DNA from: Polynucleobacter sp. JS-Mosq-20-D10
Lineage (GTDB): Bacteria; Pseudomonadota; Gammaproteobacteria; Burkholderiales; Burkholderiaceae
Direction: 5' to 3'
Assembly (NCBI RefSeq): GCF_018687755.1
Contig: NZ_CP061305.1
Coordinates: forward strand, 1,549,099-1,613,098
DNA: 64,000 nt
Shown here: piece after piece, positions 9,031 through 17,441 of the stretch
Position numbering within the stretch: position 1 is the first letter of the stretch
How the letters are laid out: each line of letters begins with the position of its first letter
Program-made: the position numbers and the translations under genes
Notes under the pieces: model-generated
The model's input: only the letters and a program-made list of their open reading frames with translations
What the model was told of the DNA's origin: nothing
Databases searched by the model: none

Positions 9031-9113
9031 TACTAGAAATCCTCAATAGCAAAACTGTAGTTTTTATAATCTAATTAAACCTGCCAACTTTTCAAAAACC
9101 CATCCTCATATCC

Positions 9114-10382
9114 ATGAATTTTCGCGTCTCCTACCTTGCTTCAACACTATTAATAGCGCTACTACTTAGCGCCTGTTCCAGTACTAGTGTCCAGCAAATT
9201 AACCCTACAGAGACTATCGTAAACCAGTCCGAGGATGCTGCGGCAGAAGACCGGTTCAACCAAAACCTCAACCAATTAATTACTCAAATTGCTCAAACTC
9301 AGGGAATCCCTCAGGCAAGCCTTGAATCAGGCTTCTCAGATGCTAAAACGATTCCCTCCATTCGAAAATTGGTGTTACCCCCATCGGGTAACTTTAAAAG
9401 GAATTGGGTAGCCTATCGCAATCGCTTTATTGAGCCAGTTCGCCTAAAAGCTGGCAAGGCTTTTTGGGAGCAAAACCAGGCATTCCTCAGTAAAACTGAG
9501 CAAGAATCAGGGGTACCAGCCGAGGTCATCGTCTCAATTATTGGAATTGAAACTATCTATGGACGTCAAACTGGAAATTTTCGAGTCAAGGATGTACTTT
9601 CTACGCTAGCCTTCAACTATCCAGATACCCCCAATAAAGCGAGCAGAGAGCAACTCTTTAAAGATCAACTTCAAGAACTCATCCTCATGTGCTGGACTGA
9701 GGGCGGCGGCAGTTTGCCTGCCAAAAATAGCAAGCAAGGATTAAGTCAAACTCGCTTTAATGCTTGTTTAAATCAGAATAGCTCTTATGCAGGCGCCATT
9801 GGCTTGCCCCAGTTCATGCCAAGCAGTATTCGCAGCTTTGCAGTAGATGGTGATGGAGACGGACATGTTGACCTCAAAAAAAGCCCGAAAGATGCTATTG
9901 CTAGTGTAGCTAATTTCATGATGAGGCATGGCTGGCAGCCTGGAATGCCGATTTACTTCCCCGTACAAGAAGCGGCGATCAGCGAAGCAAGACTCCTAGC
10001 TGATGGTGAGCCTCAACTGAAATACACGATTCAAGAACTCATCAAAAACGGCATTCTAACAAATGAGCAAGGCGATCTTCAGTCTGGTGGTGTTGAGTTA
10101 CAAAGCAAGGCTCTCATTGTTGACCTTCCTTACCCCGATAAAGATGGCAATGATCAGGTGCGCTATGTAGTTGGCTTAAATAACTTTCTGACGATTGTGC
10201 AATACAACCGCAGTTACTTTTATGCACAAAGTGTTGCAGAGTTTGCGGAAGCACTGGGATACAAAAACCAAAGTATAGCCACCATCACTACATCGAAAGC
10301 GCAATCGGAAACAAAGTCAGTTGGACCGTCCAAATCCAAATCCAAGAAGTCTGCTAACAAGAAAAAGCAGAAGCAAACCTAA
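9114..10382 (+). CDS. mltB: Membrane-bound lytic murein transglycosylase B-type
   Basis: It cleaves the MurNAc-GlcNAc bond of peptidoglycan, forming 1,6-anhydro ends, from the inner face of the outer membrane. The 422-residue product has a lipobox LLLSAC with lipidated C21, the catalytic glutamate E146 in IGIETIYGRQTGNF, and the MltB signature AIGLPQFMPSSI followed by VDGDGDGHVDL and NFMMRHGW. The last 35 residues are a Ser/Lys-rich tail ending in KKSANKKKQKQT, unusual and possibly wall-binding. It is a single-gene unit, convergent with cysM. Confidence 0.93.
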   Translation: MNFRVSYLASTLLIALLLSACSSTSVQQINPTETIVNQSEDAAAEDRFNQNLNQLITQIAQTQGIPQASLESGFSDAKTIPSIRKLVLPPSGNFKRNWVAYRNRFIEPVRLKAGKAFWEQNQAFLSKTEQESGVPAEVIVSIIGIETIYGRQTGNFRVKDVLSTLAFNYPDTPNKASREQLFKDQLQELILMCWTEGGGSLPAKNSKQGLSQTRFNACLNQNSSYAGAIGLPQFMPSSIRSFAVDGDGDGHVDLKKSPKDAIASVANFMMRHGWQPGMPIYFPVQEAAISEARLLADGEPQLKYTIQELIKNGILTNEQGDLQSGGVELQSKALIVDLPYPDKDGNDQVRYVVGLNNFLTIVQYNRSYFYAQSVAEFAEALGYKNQSIATITTSKAQSETKSVGPSKSKSKKSANKKKQKQT

Positions 10383-10400
10383 TGCTGAAGTTTGAATGTC

Positions 10401-11312
10401 TTACGCCGGAAAAACGCCAGTAGATAGATAGCGGTCACCACGGTCGCAAACAATAAAAACAATTGTTGCATTCTCAACCTGGCGAGCGATTCGCAAGGCA
10501 ACCACTAAAGCGCCGCCAGCAGAAATGCCGCAGAAGATGCCCTCTTCAGCTGCAAGACGACGCGCCATTTCTTCAGCATCCGCTTGGCTAACATACTCAA
10601 TGCGATCAACTCTATCGCCCTGGTAAATCTTAGGCAGGTACTCTGGAGCCCATTTACGAATACCTGGAATCTGTGAACCCTCTTCCGGTTGAGCGCCAAT
10701 AATCTGGATATTGGGATTCATGGTTTTTAAATAAGTAGAGACTCCAGTAATAGTTCCAGTAGTGCCCATCGATGAGACAAAGTGCGTCACCTGGCCATTG
10801 GTATCGCGCCAGATCTCTGGGCCGGTCGTCTCGATGTGAGCACGTGGATTATCTGGATTAGCGAATTGATCCAACAATCTTCCACGACCCTCCTTCTGCA
10901 ATTGTGATGCATAGTCACGAGCAAATTCCATACCCCCAGAAGCTGCTGTCAGAATGAGTTCTGCTCCATAGGCGGCCATACTTTGACGACGCTCAATACT
11001 CTGGTTCTCAGGCATCACTAAAACCATCTTGTAGCCCAACATCGCAGCAGTCATCGCTAAAGCAATACCAGTGTTACCGCTAGTAGCCTCAATCAGAGTA
11101 TCACCAGGCTTAATTTCGCCGCGCTCTTGTGCGCGTAGGATCATCGACAGCGCAGGTCGGTCTTTTACCGACCCTGCTGGATTATTACCCTCCAACTTTC
11201 CTAAGATCAGATTATTTTTGGAATCGTTTTCAGCACCCGGAATGCGTTGCAAACGAACCAGGGGTGTATTACCCACGGTCTGTGAAATAGTTAAGTAAGA
11301 AGGTGTGTTCAT
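10401..11312 (-). CDS. cysM: Cysteine synthase B
   Basis: A PLP enzyme making cysteine from O-acetylserine and sulfide or thiosulfate. At 303 residues it has CysM length rather than the longer CysK. The PLP lysine is K50 in NPAGSVKDRP, the substrate loop is EATSGNTG (75-82), and the cofactor phosphate loop is SSMGTTGTITG. The CysM-type ending CDRGDRYLSTGVF is present. It stands alone on the minus strand, with comEA-like 41 bases downstream, which might be cotranscribed. Confidence 0.94.
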   Translation of the reverse strand: MNTPSYLTISQTVGNTPLVRLQRIPGAENDSKNNLILGKLEGNNPAGSVKDRPALSMILRAQERGEIKPGDTLIEATSGNTGIALAMTAAMLGYKMVLVMPENQSIERRQSMAAYGAELILTAASGGMEFARDYASQLQKEGRGRLLDQFANPDNPRAHIETTGPEIWRDTNGQVTHFVSSMGTTGTITGVSTYLKTMNPNIQIIGAQPEEGSQIPGIRKWAPEYLPKIYQGDRVDRIEYVSQADAEEMARRLAAEEGIFCGISAGGALVVALRIARQVENATIVFIVCDRGDRYLSTGVFPA

Positions 11313-11353
11313 GAAACCATTTTAGCCATAAGCTAGGCTAGACGTAAAAGGGC

Positions 11354-11749
11354 TTAATTTCGGCGACTTGGTTCCGTACGATCCGTAGGATGGCGAGAAC
11401 CACTTTGACCGCGTGAGCCACGTCTGCTAGTCTTGGAGCCCTCTTTATTGGTGCGGCCATGAGGTTCACGAAAAGAACTTGGCGCCTCGATAGTTAAGCC
11501 GTTATCCACCATCTTTTCCACAGATTTCATACCAATGCCTCGAACCCGTTTTTGCAGGTCATTGGCATCCTGAAAATGCCCGCCATCTAAACGTTCGGCA
11601 ATGATTGTTTTTGCCCTAGAAGGCCCAATTCCTTTAATACTTTCTAATTCAGACTGGGTTGCGGTATTGACATTGATTGGTGAGGCAGCAGCTAAACTTG
11701 AGACAGCTACAAATACTGAAAACACTAAAGACTTTAATAATTGATTCAT
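11354..11749 (-). CDS. comEA: ComEA-like exported helix-hairpin-helix DNA-binding protein
   Basis: A likely periplasmic DNA-binding protein that ratchets incoming DNA during natural transformation. The 131-residue product has a signal peptide (1-22, ending LAAASP), then the ComEA pattern INVNTATQSELESIKGIGPSRAKTII and a second hairpin RVRGIGMKSVEKMV. The last about 40 residues form a low-complexity basic tail rich in Arg, Ser and Gly, which the family usually lacks. GGAG sits a few bases before the ATG. A terminator of the upstream zinc-ribbon gene separates it from that unit, so it has its own promoter or follows read-through. Confidence 0.85.
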   Translation of the reverse strand: MNQLLKSLVFSVFVAVSSLAAASPINVNTATQSELESIKGIGPSRAKTIIAERLDGGHFQDANDLQKRVRGIGMKSVEKMVDNGLTIEAPSSFREPHGRTNKEGSKTSRRGSRGQSGSRHPTDRTEPSRRN

Positions 11750-11765
11750 TCAATCTCCATCAGTT

Positions 11766-11801
11766 AATAAAAAATCCACCTATACAAAGTGCAAGTGGAT
11801 T
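11766..11801 (-). terminator. Intrinsic terminator of the CHAT cassette
   Basis: On the minus strand AATCCAC (11801-11795) pairs with GTGGATT (11779-11773) around a loop of about 15 bases, followed by a T-run. It lies about 70 bases after the stop of the zinc-ribbon gene and before comEA, and so marks the end of the three-gene CHAT unit. Confidence 0.65.
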
Positions 11802-11872
11802 AGATATAACGAATGAGGCTGATGACTGTTGACCAAATTACGTGGAGGACAACTAAATCAGGAAATACTTAC

Positions 11873-12664
11873 TCAACCAATGATGCCCTTTAGGCCGGTA
11901 TAAATAGACACAGCAGTGGTCCCAAGCGCAACAATAGTTCCACCGTATTCCTGTAACTTTTTCATCAGGCCATGCAAATTCGATGGCGAAATTTGCCCCT
12001 CACCCAGGCCTGTAACGACCGCTTTAAGAAAGGGATTGATTGATGCTTTTCGTAAATGTCTTTGTTTGCTCGCGTAAGCGACCCCACCGAGAAGCATCCC
12101 CGTTAAGAAACTAAAGGCGATACTTGCGGAATACTCCAAAACTTCCCGCCATTCAAATATATTTTGAGGCCAAATTGGAGACCCATCCACTATAGAAGTC
12201 ATCCAGCTCATACCAATGACAGAAGCAATAGCTAAAAATACTACCCCCATAAACCAAGGAAATAATTTGCGAGTAGTACTTTTAAATAAGAAGTATCCAA
12301 AAGGTAAAGGCAGGATGATCGAGATCAATCTTAAGTACAGGGGCTTAGTGTCGTAAACAATTGAGATCAATCCATGTGCAGCCAGTAGGAGTGCGAGAGG
12401 AATGCCGATGTATATGACAATGTCCAATATGGATAAAGCAAGACCTCTTGGCTCAACCTGTTGTTGCACTTGTTCATCTAACAATAATTGCAATTCTGCA
12501 ATACGATGCTCATAGGCATCTTGATTCGGAATCTCTTCAAGGCGCTTTTCAAGCTCCGCCATCTTAGCCATCATGGGCTTGAACAAATAAAGATCACGAG
12601 TACAGACCTTGCAGACCGATGCCTCTTCAGCAACTTCAGAGAGGCAGTATGGGCAATTCATCAT
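11873..12664 (-). CDS. Zinc-ribbon multi-pass membrane protein, unknown function
   Basis: I do not recognise a named family. The 263-residue product begins with a zinc ribbon (C4-P-Y-C7 and C18-x2-C21), then a probable coiled coil (about 30-68), then four to five hydrophobic segments (about 77-97, 105-125, 133-155, 180-203), and a C-terminal region with a final hydrophobic stretch (about 237-262). The ribbon and coiled coil would be cytoplasmic. Its start overlaps the stop of the exported Ig-like gene by four bases, so the two are translationally coupled. It is the third gene of the CHAT unit and ends at a terminator. A membrane anchor, sensor or assembly partner for the exported proteins is inferred only. 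Confidence 0.75.
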   Translation of the reverse strand: MMNCPYCLSEVAEEASVCKVCTRDLYLFKPMMAKMAELEKRLEEIPNQDAYEHRIAELQLLLDEQVQQQVEPRGLALSILDIVIYIGIPLALLLAAHGLISIVYDTKPLYLRLISIILPLPFGYFLFKSTTRKLFPWFMGVVFLAIASVIGMSWMTSIVDGSPIWPQNIFEWREVLEYSASIAFSFLTGMLLGGVAYASKQRHLRKASINPFLKAVVTGLGEGQISPSNLHGLMKKLQEYGGTIVALGTTAVSIYTGLKGIIG

Positions 12665-13101
12665 TTAACGACTAGAGTGAAAACAGTATTTGTTTCTCGA
12701 CCATCAGTATCTTTCGCTGTCACGCGGATTGTGTGAGAGCCGGAAGGTACATCTGCTTTTGAAAAATCAATACCAGATGCGCTAATAGAATTTTTTAATC
12801 TTGGCGTTAAATCCACAAAGGGGGATTTCATATAAACAACCTTGACTGAAGATGGATCAATCTTGCCTTCACCGCGCGCTTCAAAGTTGACCTTGAAATC
12901 AAGTGGTGAGCTAACTGGAGCATCAGCCTCCGGAGAAACTAGCTTCACTGATGGGCCTCGAGAAATCCCACGGGTAGCTAATGCTCCAGATGCCGCTGGC
13001 AAAGCAGCTTCTTTGGCGCTAATTAAAGGTGCCGCACTGACTAATGAGGTGGTAACCATGAGACTAGTAAAAAATAGGATTTGAGTAAGCTTCATCATCA
13101 T
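12661..13101 (-). CDS. Small exported Ig-like protein of the CHAT cassette
   Basis: A 146-residue exported protein with no recognised name. A signal peptide covers about 1-24 (ending LVSAAP). After a short Ala-rich linker comes LATRGI (41-46), then a probable beta-sandwich domain (about 50-146): SVKLVSPEADAPV, KIDPSSVKVVY, and the closing pattern SGSHTIRVTAKDTDGRETN typical of Ig/cadherin-like folds. Three ATGs stand in tandem; a GGA places the third (13095) at the best spacing. It lies 42 bases downstream of the CHAT gene and overlaps the zinc-ribbon gene. LATRGI also occurs in the CHAT protein, raising the idea of a shared recognition or cleavage site. Confidence 0.75.
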   Translation of the reverse strand: MMMKLTQILFFTSLMVTTSLVSAAPLISAKEAALPAASGALATRGISRGPSVKLVSPEADAPVSSPLDFKVNFEARGEGKIDPSSVKVVYMKSPFVDLTPRLKNSISASGIDFSKADVPSGSHTIRVTAKDTDGRETNTVFTLVVK

Positions 13102-13143
13102 TCCAAAATAAGGGTTATTTAATTGCGATTAGTAGATATTAAA

Positions 13144-16100
13144 TCAATCACCAACCACTACAAACGGAGCCCAAAATAAGGGGTGCGCATAAGAGTATTT
13201 TATCGTGTTGCCCTCCCTCATCCCGCCTTGGTCGACTTGATTGAGCATTGCCTGACGAAGTAGCTCGGCTTTACTAGTATCTTGAGCTTTTTGCTGATTC
13301 TTAAATAGATCGGTCATCATGGTTCTAGATGCCGCAGAATCAACTGGCCAGTTAGAAACTAAGAGGGCTTTTGCACCGGCAAAGAAAAAGGCCCTACCTA
13401 AGCCTGAGACTGCTTCAGAACCAGCGCCATCTCCTGCCGCAGTATTACAAGCAGAGAGTACTACCCAGTCGGCATCGAGCTTTAAGGTCAGCACCTTATC
13501 CATGGTGAGTAGGCCATCATCTTTATCACCGGTGACTTCTGGAGAAGATAAAGCGAGCGCTGGCTGGGTTAAGCCATTAAGCTCACCTGGCACTAAACCA
13601 TGGGTGGCAAACATCACCACCTTACGATTGGACAGATCAGTAGACATCACCTGCTTAACCGAAGCTTGTTTATGCAAGAAAATATCGCCATCTCCAGCAC
13701 CAATGGCCTTACCAATTTCTTCTAACTCAAGACTGGTATCTGGCAAGCGGGGCAGTAATGCCAGCTCTGCTGAACTCACTCCAGAGGTCTTAGGCGCACT
13801 ACGCAAAGACAGTGGAATACCTCTAGTAGCAAGTTGAGTAGCCTTTACTTGCTTTTGCGCAGACTTTTCTTGTTCACTACTAAAGTAAGGGTCGCCAAAA
13901 CCAATAAAGTTTTTACGATTTGGGTTTCCAGCAGGTAAAGCACGTAAGGCTGTTAAAGCTGTAACAGACGGGATCTGGGCAACGGCAATATCCCGCGTTA
14001 ACCAAGGAACAGTCTTATACCCACTAAACGGTGTGGCACCACCTTTGGCAGGTTGAGATGTTGGCTTGGTAACCAGTAAGGATAAGGGCAATTGGCCAAG
14101 TTCTGCATGTGGTACGGTCAACATTACCTTTTTGCCAATAAATGCACTCTGTACTGGGGCAAGAACTTGTTGATAAAGTTGATTCGCTAACGCCACATCA
14201 AACGGCGGAATCTCATCGATCGTAGCAACGCCTGGATCTAAAGACTTACGTAGTTGCGTTACTGCTTTTGAAATTTGGGCACGGCCAACAGCAAGCTGAA
14301 AAAACTGTACCGGCTTATCTTTGCTAATTGCCCAAACATAACCCACGTTATCTGTGAAATACCATGAGACCAAAACTTCATCAGACTTTAACGCTTTTTG
14401 AGTTCGCTCTACAGAAGCTGGTTTTGGCTCAACTAACTCAGCATAGTCCGGAAACTTCTTCTCAATCTCTTTTTTCAAATCTTCACGCTGAGATTTAAAG
14501 GTGGTGATGTCAGCTCGAATCTTAGCTTGAGCGGCAGGGAGTTGTTGCGCAGGCGGGGCTGATAATAAACCAGTCAAGAGCTCCGTCAAAGTATTGATGC
14601 GTTGCTGCAAATCTTGTTCACGGCGAGCTAAAGACGCTAATTGCGGATCGGAAATAGTAGCGCGCGCTGCACTTGAAGTAAGGGCACGCTGTACACCGCT
14701 CCCACGTGCAAGATCAGCAATTTGGAAGGCTTCAGCAGCAGCCGCTCCCGATGAATCTGTTTTTGCTTGCTGGGCAAGAGAGGCTAAATACTCCTCTAAA
14801 ACAAAGATCATTCTTTGGGTTTGCCGTATTGTTGCGGTGGAATTTTCCGAATCATTTCGCGCCTGATCAATCAGAATCGGAATAGATTGCTTGAACTCAG
14901 ATAGCGCTTGAGAACCTTGTCCTGACACTTGAAGCGCAGATGCATTAAATGCTCTGATTGCCGCAAGACGTGGCGAGCTCTTTTCCATTCGAGCGCCCGC
15001 CTTGGAGAGCATATCTGCAGTCATTGTGACAGCCTGTGATGCTTTACCTGTTTTAACCAAAGCAATAGCCCAATCAAGATCGCCAGATTGATAACTAGAG
15101 GCAAGCTCAGGATCGCTCTTAATACCATCTACCATTTCATTGAACATCTTATCTGCCTGTACATATTTACCATCTGCAGCTAATGATGTGCCTAAAGCTT
15201 TTCTTGCTGCCGCAATTAATGGAGATGCAGAATAATTTGTTGATTGTATTGCCACCTTGAGAGCTGCCTGAGATAACATTACCGCCTCAGCCTGACGCCC
15301 TTGCTCGCTAATAATTTTTGACAAGGTTAATAATGCAAAACAAGTGCTTGCAGAATTCACCCCCTCGCGATTAATCGCCAGTACAACCGACTCTCTCGCC
15401 CAATATTCAGCATCAATTAAACGTCGCTGACCTAGAAAAGCATTTGCTAGTTGGTTATATAAACCAACTCTTTGACCATAGGCATATCTAGGCGTACTAG
15501 AAATATCCTGCAATACTCTGACCTCATTATCTAAGGCATCCTTATTACTATCTTTGACGTTATCAAGAATTGTTTTATTTAAGCTCAGAGCAGTTCTGAT
15601 ACTCCTCTCAGCTTCAATAAATTTACCCTCCGACATAAATACTCTGCCACGAGCCCGCTCATAACCCAATTGCCAGTTGGTTTTATATATAAAGTTTGGA
15701 TTTCTAGCTACGCTAATTAGATTAGAGTAATCATTTTCAAGGATGGCTAAGGCTTTATTGGCGCACTCAAAATCCCCTATACGTAAACATATATTGACAA
15801 TAGTTTGTCCGGTACTAATCTTCCAGCCACCAAGATTATTGGGAATGATTGCTTTTGTTTCTTCAGCTATTTTTTTGGCAAGTACTAAGTTGCCCCTTAA
15901 TGCCTCCTGTTGGGCATACTGCATTCTTTCATCTATCTGCATTGCAATATCGAAACTAGGATGATCAATTGCTGCCTTTTTAAAATTCTCTACAGCTTCT
16001 TTGGAGTTTTCTAAGATATTTTCAGCAACAGCACGCTGATAGTAGTAGTGATTTAGAGCGCTAGAGTCATTCGACGATGGCGGAGATTTAGCTAGTATTT

Positions 16101-16296
16101 TTTTCGCCTTGTCTATCAACGCCTGATCCTGTCGAGTCTGACTCAATATCTGTAGAATGTCTTTCACATCTCTTGGCGGCGCCTTCATACTCTCAACGTC
16201 TACTTCATCTTTATTGGGAGCAGCAAATGAAGAATTCGACATTATCAATAAGCTGCAGCACAGCAATAGTGATTGAAGTAGCGAGAGCTTGCGCAT
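13144..16296 (-). CDS. Exported TPR-CHAT (caspase/separase-like) protein
   Basis: A 1050-residue protein with a signal peptide (1-25, ending SSFA), a long helical region of tetratricopeptide-type repeats (about 40-520), a coiled or linker region (about 540-630), and a C-terminal CHAT domain (about 640-1050). CHAT is a clan CD cysteine-peptidase fold; the dyad appears intact, with His about 899 in MFATHG and Cys about 950 in LSACNTAAGDG, plus the typical ending HPLFWAPFVVVGD. Export is unusual compared with cytoplasmic TPR-CHAT proteases of defence systems. It is the first gene of a unit with the Ig-like and zinc-ribbon genes. A perfect 9-base palindrome lies upstream. Substrate and role are unknown. 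Confidence 0.88.
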   Translation of the reverse strand: MRKLSLLQSLLLCCSLLIMSNSSFAAPNKDEVDVESMKAPPRDVKDILQILSQTRQDQALIDKAKKILAKSPPSSNDSSALNHYYYQRAVAENILENSKEAVENFKKAAIDHPSFDIAMQIDERMQYAQQEALRGNLVLAKKIAEETKAIIPNNLGGWKISTGQTIVNICLRIGDFECANKALAILENDYSNLISVARNPNFIYKTNWQLGYERARGRVFMSEGKFIEAERSIRTALSLNKTILDNVKDSNKDALDNEVRVLQDISSTPRYAYGQRVGLYNQLANAFLGQRRLIDAEYWARESVVLAINREGVNSASTCFALLTLSKIISEQGRQAEAVMLSQAALKVAIQSTNYSASPLIAAARKALGTSLAADGKYVQADKMFNEMVDGIKSDPELASSYQSGDLDWAIALVKTGKASQAVTMTADMLSKAGARMEKSSPRLAAIRAFNASALQVSGQGSQALSEFKQSIPILIDQARNDSENSTATIRQTQRMIFVLEEYLASLAQQAKTDSSGAAAAEAFQIADLARGSGVQRALTSSAARATISDPQLASLARREQDLQQRINTLTELLTGLLSAPPAQQLPAAQAKIRADITTFKSQREDLKKEIEKKFPDYAELVEPKPASVERTQKALKSDEVLVSWYFTDNVGYVWAISKDKPVQFFQLAVGRAQISKAVTQLRKSLDPGVATIDEIPPFDVALANQLYQQVLAPVQSAFIGKKVMLTVPHAELGQLPLSLLVTKPTSQPAKGGATPFSGYKTVPWLTRDIAVAQIPSVTALTALRALPAGNPNRKNFIGFGDPYFSSEQEKSAQKQVKATQLATRGIPLSLRSAPKTSGVSSAELALLPRLPDTSLELEEIGKAIGAGDGDIFLHKQASVKQVMSTDLSNRKVVMFATHGLVPGELNGLTQPALALSSPEVTGDKDDGLLTMDKVLTLKLDADWVVLSACNTAAGDGAGSEAVSGLGRAFFFAGAKALLVSNWPVDSAASRTMMTDLFKNQQKAQDTSKAELLRQAMLNQVDQGGMREGNTIKYSYAHPLFWAPFVVVGD

Positions 16297-16360
16297 AGAA
16301 ATTCCCCTATTTTTTATAAGGAATATACTAACTCAAAACTAGATATGCACTAGTCAATCA

Positions 16361-16380
16361 ACATAGGAGCACTCCTATGT
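16361..16380. promoter_or_regulatory. Palindrome upstream of the CHAT gene
   Basis: ACATAGGAG (16361-16369) and CTCCTATGT (16372-16380) are perfect 9-base arms around CA. It lies 65-84 bases before the CHAT start and 42 bases after the hldD stop. No T-run follows on the minus strand, so an operator for the CHAT unit is at least as likely as an hldD terminator. Confidence 0.5.
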
Positions 16381-16421
16381 ATGCGGAAATCAGCTCCCAG
16401 GAATGGGTGCCGATCTATAAC

Positions 16422-17441
16422 CTAAAGTGGACTTGCTAAGAAATCCGCATTAGCTGATAACCAGGCAATATAACGACTGACGCCCTGCTCCACATTCAGG
16501 AAGGGCTCTGCGTATCCAGCAGCACGCAGCTTGGTTAAATCCGCTTGCGTGAAGCACTGATACTTACCTTTGAGCGCCTCCGGAAATGGAATGTACTCAA
16601 TTGCCTTTTCTTTGACCAACTCTTCTAGACTAGCAGAATTGGCATGATCGATTTTGCGCATGGCATTGGCTACTGCATGAGCAACATCATTGAATGGCTG
16701 TGCGCGGCCACTACCAAGGTTGAAGATGCCACTGATTTCTGGATGATCTAAGAAATAGAGATTCACCTTCACAACGTCTTCCACTGATACAAAGTCACGA
16801 CTTTGCTCACCAGCACCATAGCCACCATACTCACCAAAGAGCTTAACTTTGCCATTTAATTTGTATTGATGGTACTGATGGAATGCCACTGAAGCCATAC
16901 GACCTTTATGTGATTCACGTGGACCGTAGACATTGAAATATCGAAAGCCAACTACTTGCGCTGTATTGGCTTTTTCAATAAAGCGCTTACGCATCACTTG
17001 ATCAAATAGGAATTTTGAGTAGCCATAAATATTCAATGGCTTCTCGTGCTCACGACTCTCCACAAACACATCAGAACCACCATAGGTTGCTGCTGAAGAG
17101 GCATAGAGCAACTGCACTTTTTGTTCTGTACAAATATCGAGTAAATCCATGGTGTAACGGAAATTATTTGCCATCATGAAGATGCCATCAGTCTCCATCG
17201 TATCCGAGCAAGCCCCTTCATGAAAGACTGCTCTCACCTTACCAAAGCGACCACTTCTAAATGCCCCTAGAAACTCATCTTTATCAAGGTAATCAATGAT
17301 GTCTAAATCCGCAAGATTGCGATACTTATCAGCGGGACGTAAATCATCGACCGCAATAATGTTTTTCTCACCACGTACATTTAGCGCTTGAACAATATTC
17401 GCGCCAATAAACCCAGCGGCGCCGGTTACAATAATCGTCAT
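16422..17441 (-). CDS. hldD: ADP-L-glycero-D-manno-heptose 6-epimerase
   Basis: The last step of ADP-heptose synthesis for the LPS inner core, epimerising C6. The 339-residue short-chain dehydrogenase-type enzyme opens with the NADP loop VTGAAGFIGANIV and has the catalytic YGYSKF (Tyr-x3-Lys) and NVYGPRESHKG motifs characteristic of HldD. Its ATG overlaps the hldA stop by four bases, so both are coupled. It is the last gene of the ugd-hldA-hldD group. Confidence 0.95.
   Translation of the reverse strand: MTIIVTGAAGFIGANIVQALNVRGEKNIIAVDDLRPADKYRNLADLDIIDYLDKDEFLGAFRSGRFGKVRAVFHEGACSDTMETDGIFMMANNFRYTMDLLDICTEQKVQLLYASSAATYGGSDVFVESREHEKPLNIYGYSKFLFDQVMRKRFIEKANTAQVVGFRYFNVYGPRESHKGRMASVAFHQYHQYKLNGKVKLFGEYGGYGAGEQSRDFVSVEDVVKVNLYFLDHPEISGIFNLGSGRAQPFNDVAHAVANAMRKIDHANSASLEELVKEKAIEYIPFPEALKGKYQCFTQADLTKLRAAGYAEPFLNVEQGVSRYIAWLSANADFLASPL

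Noticed and set aside
13319..13837. Frame of 172 residues opposite the CHAT domain
   Set aside because: It mirrors the conserved CHAT coding sequence; the composition is that of a shadow.
13144..16296. CHAT protein as a Craspase-type CRISPR partner
   Set aside because: No cas genes or repeat arrays are in the window and the protein carries a signal peptide.
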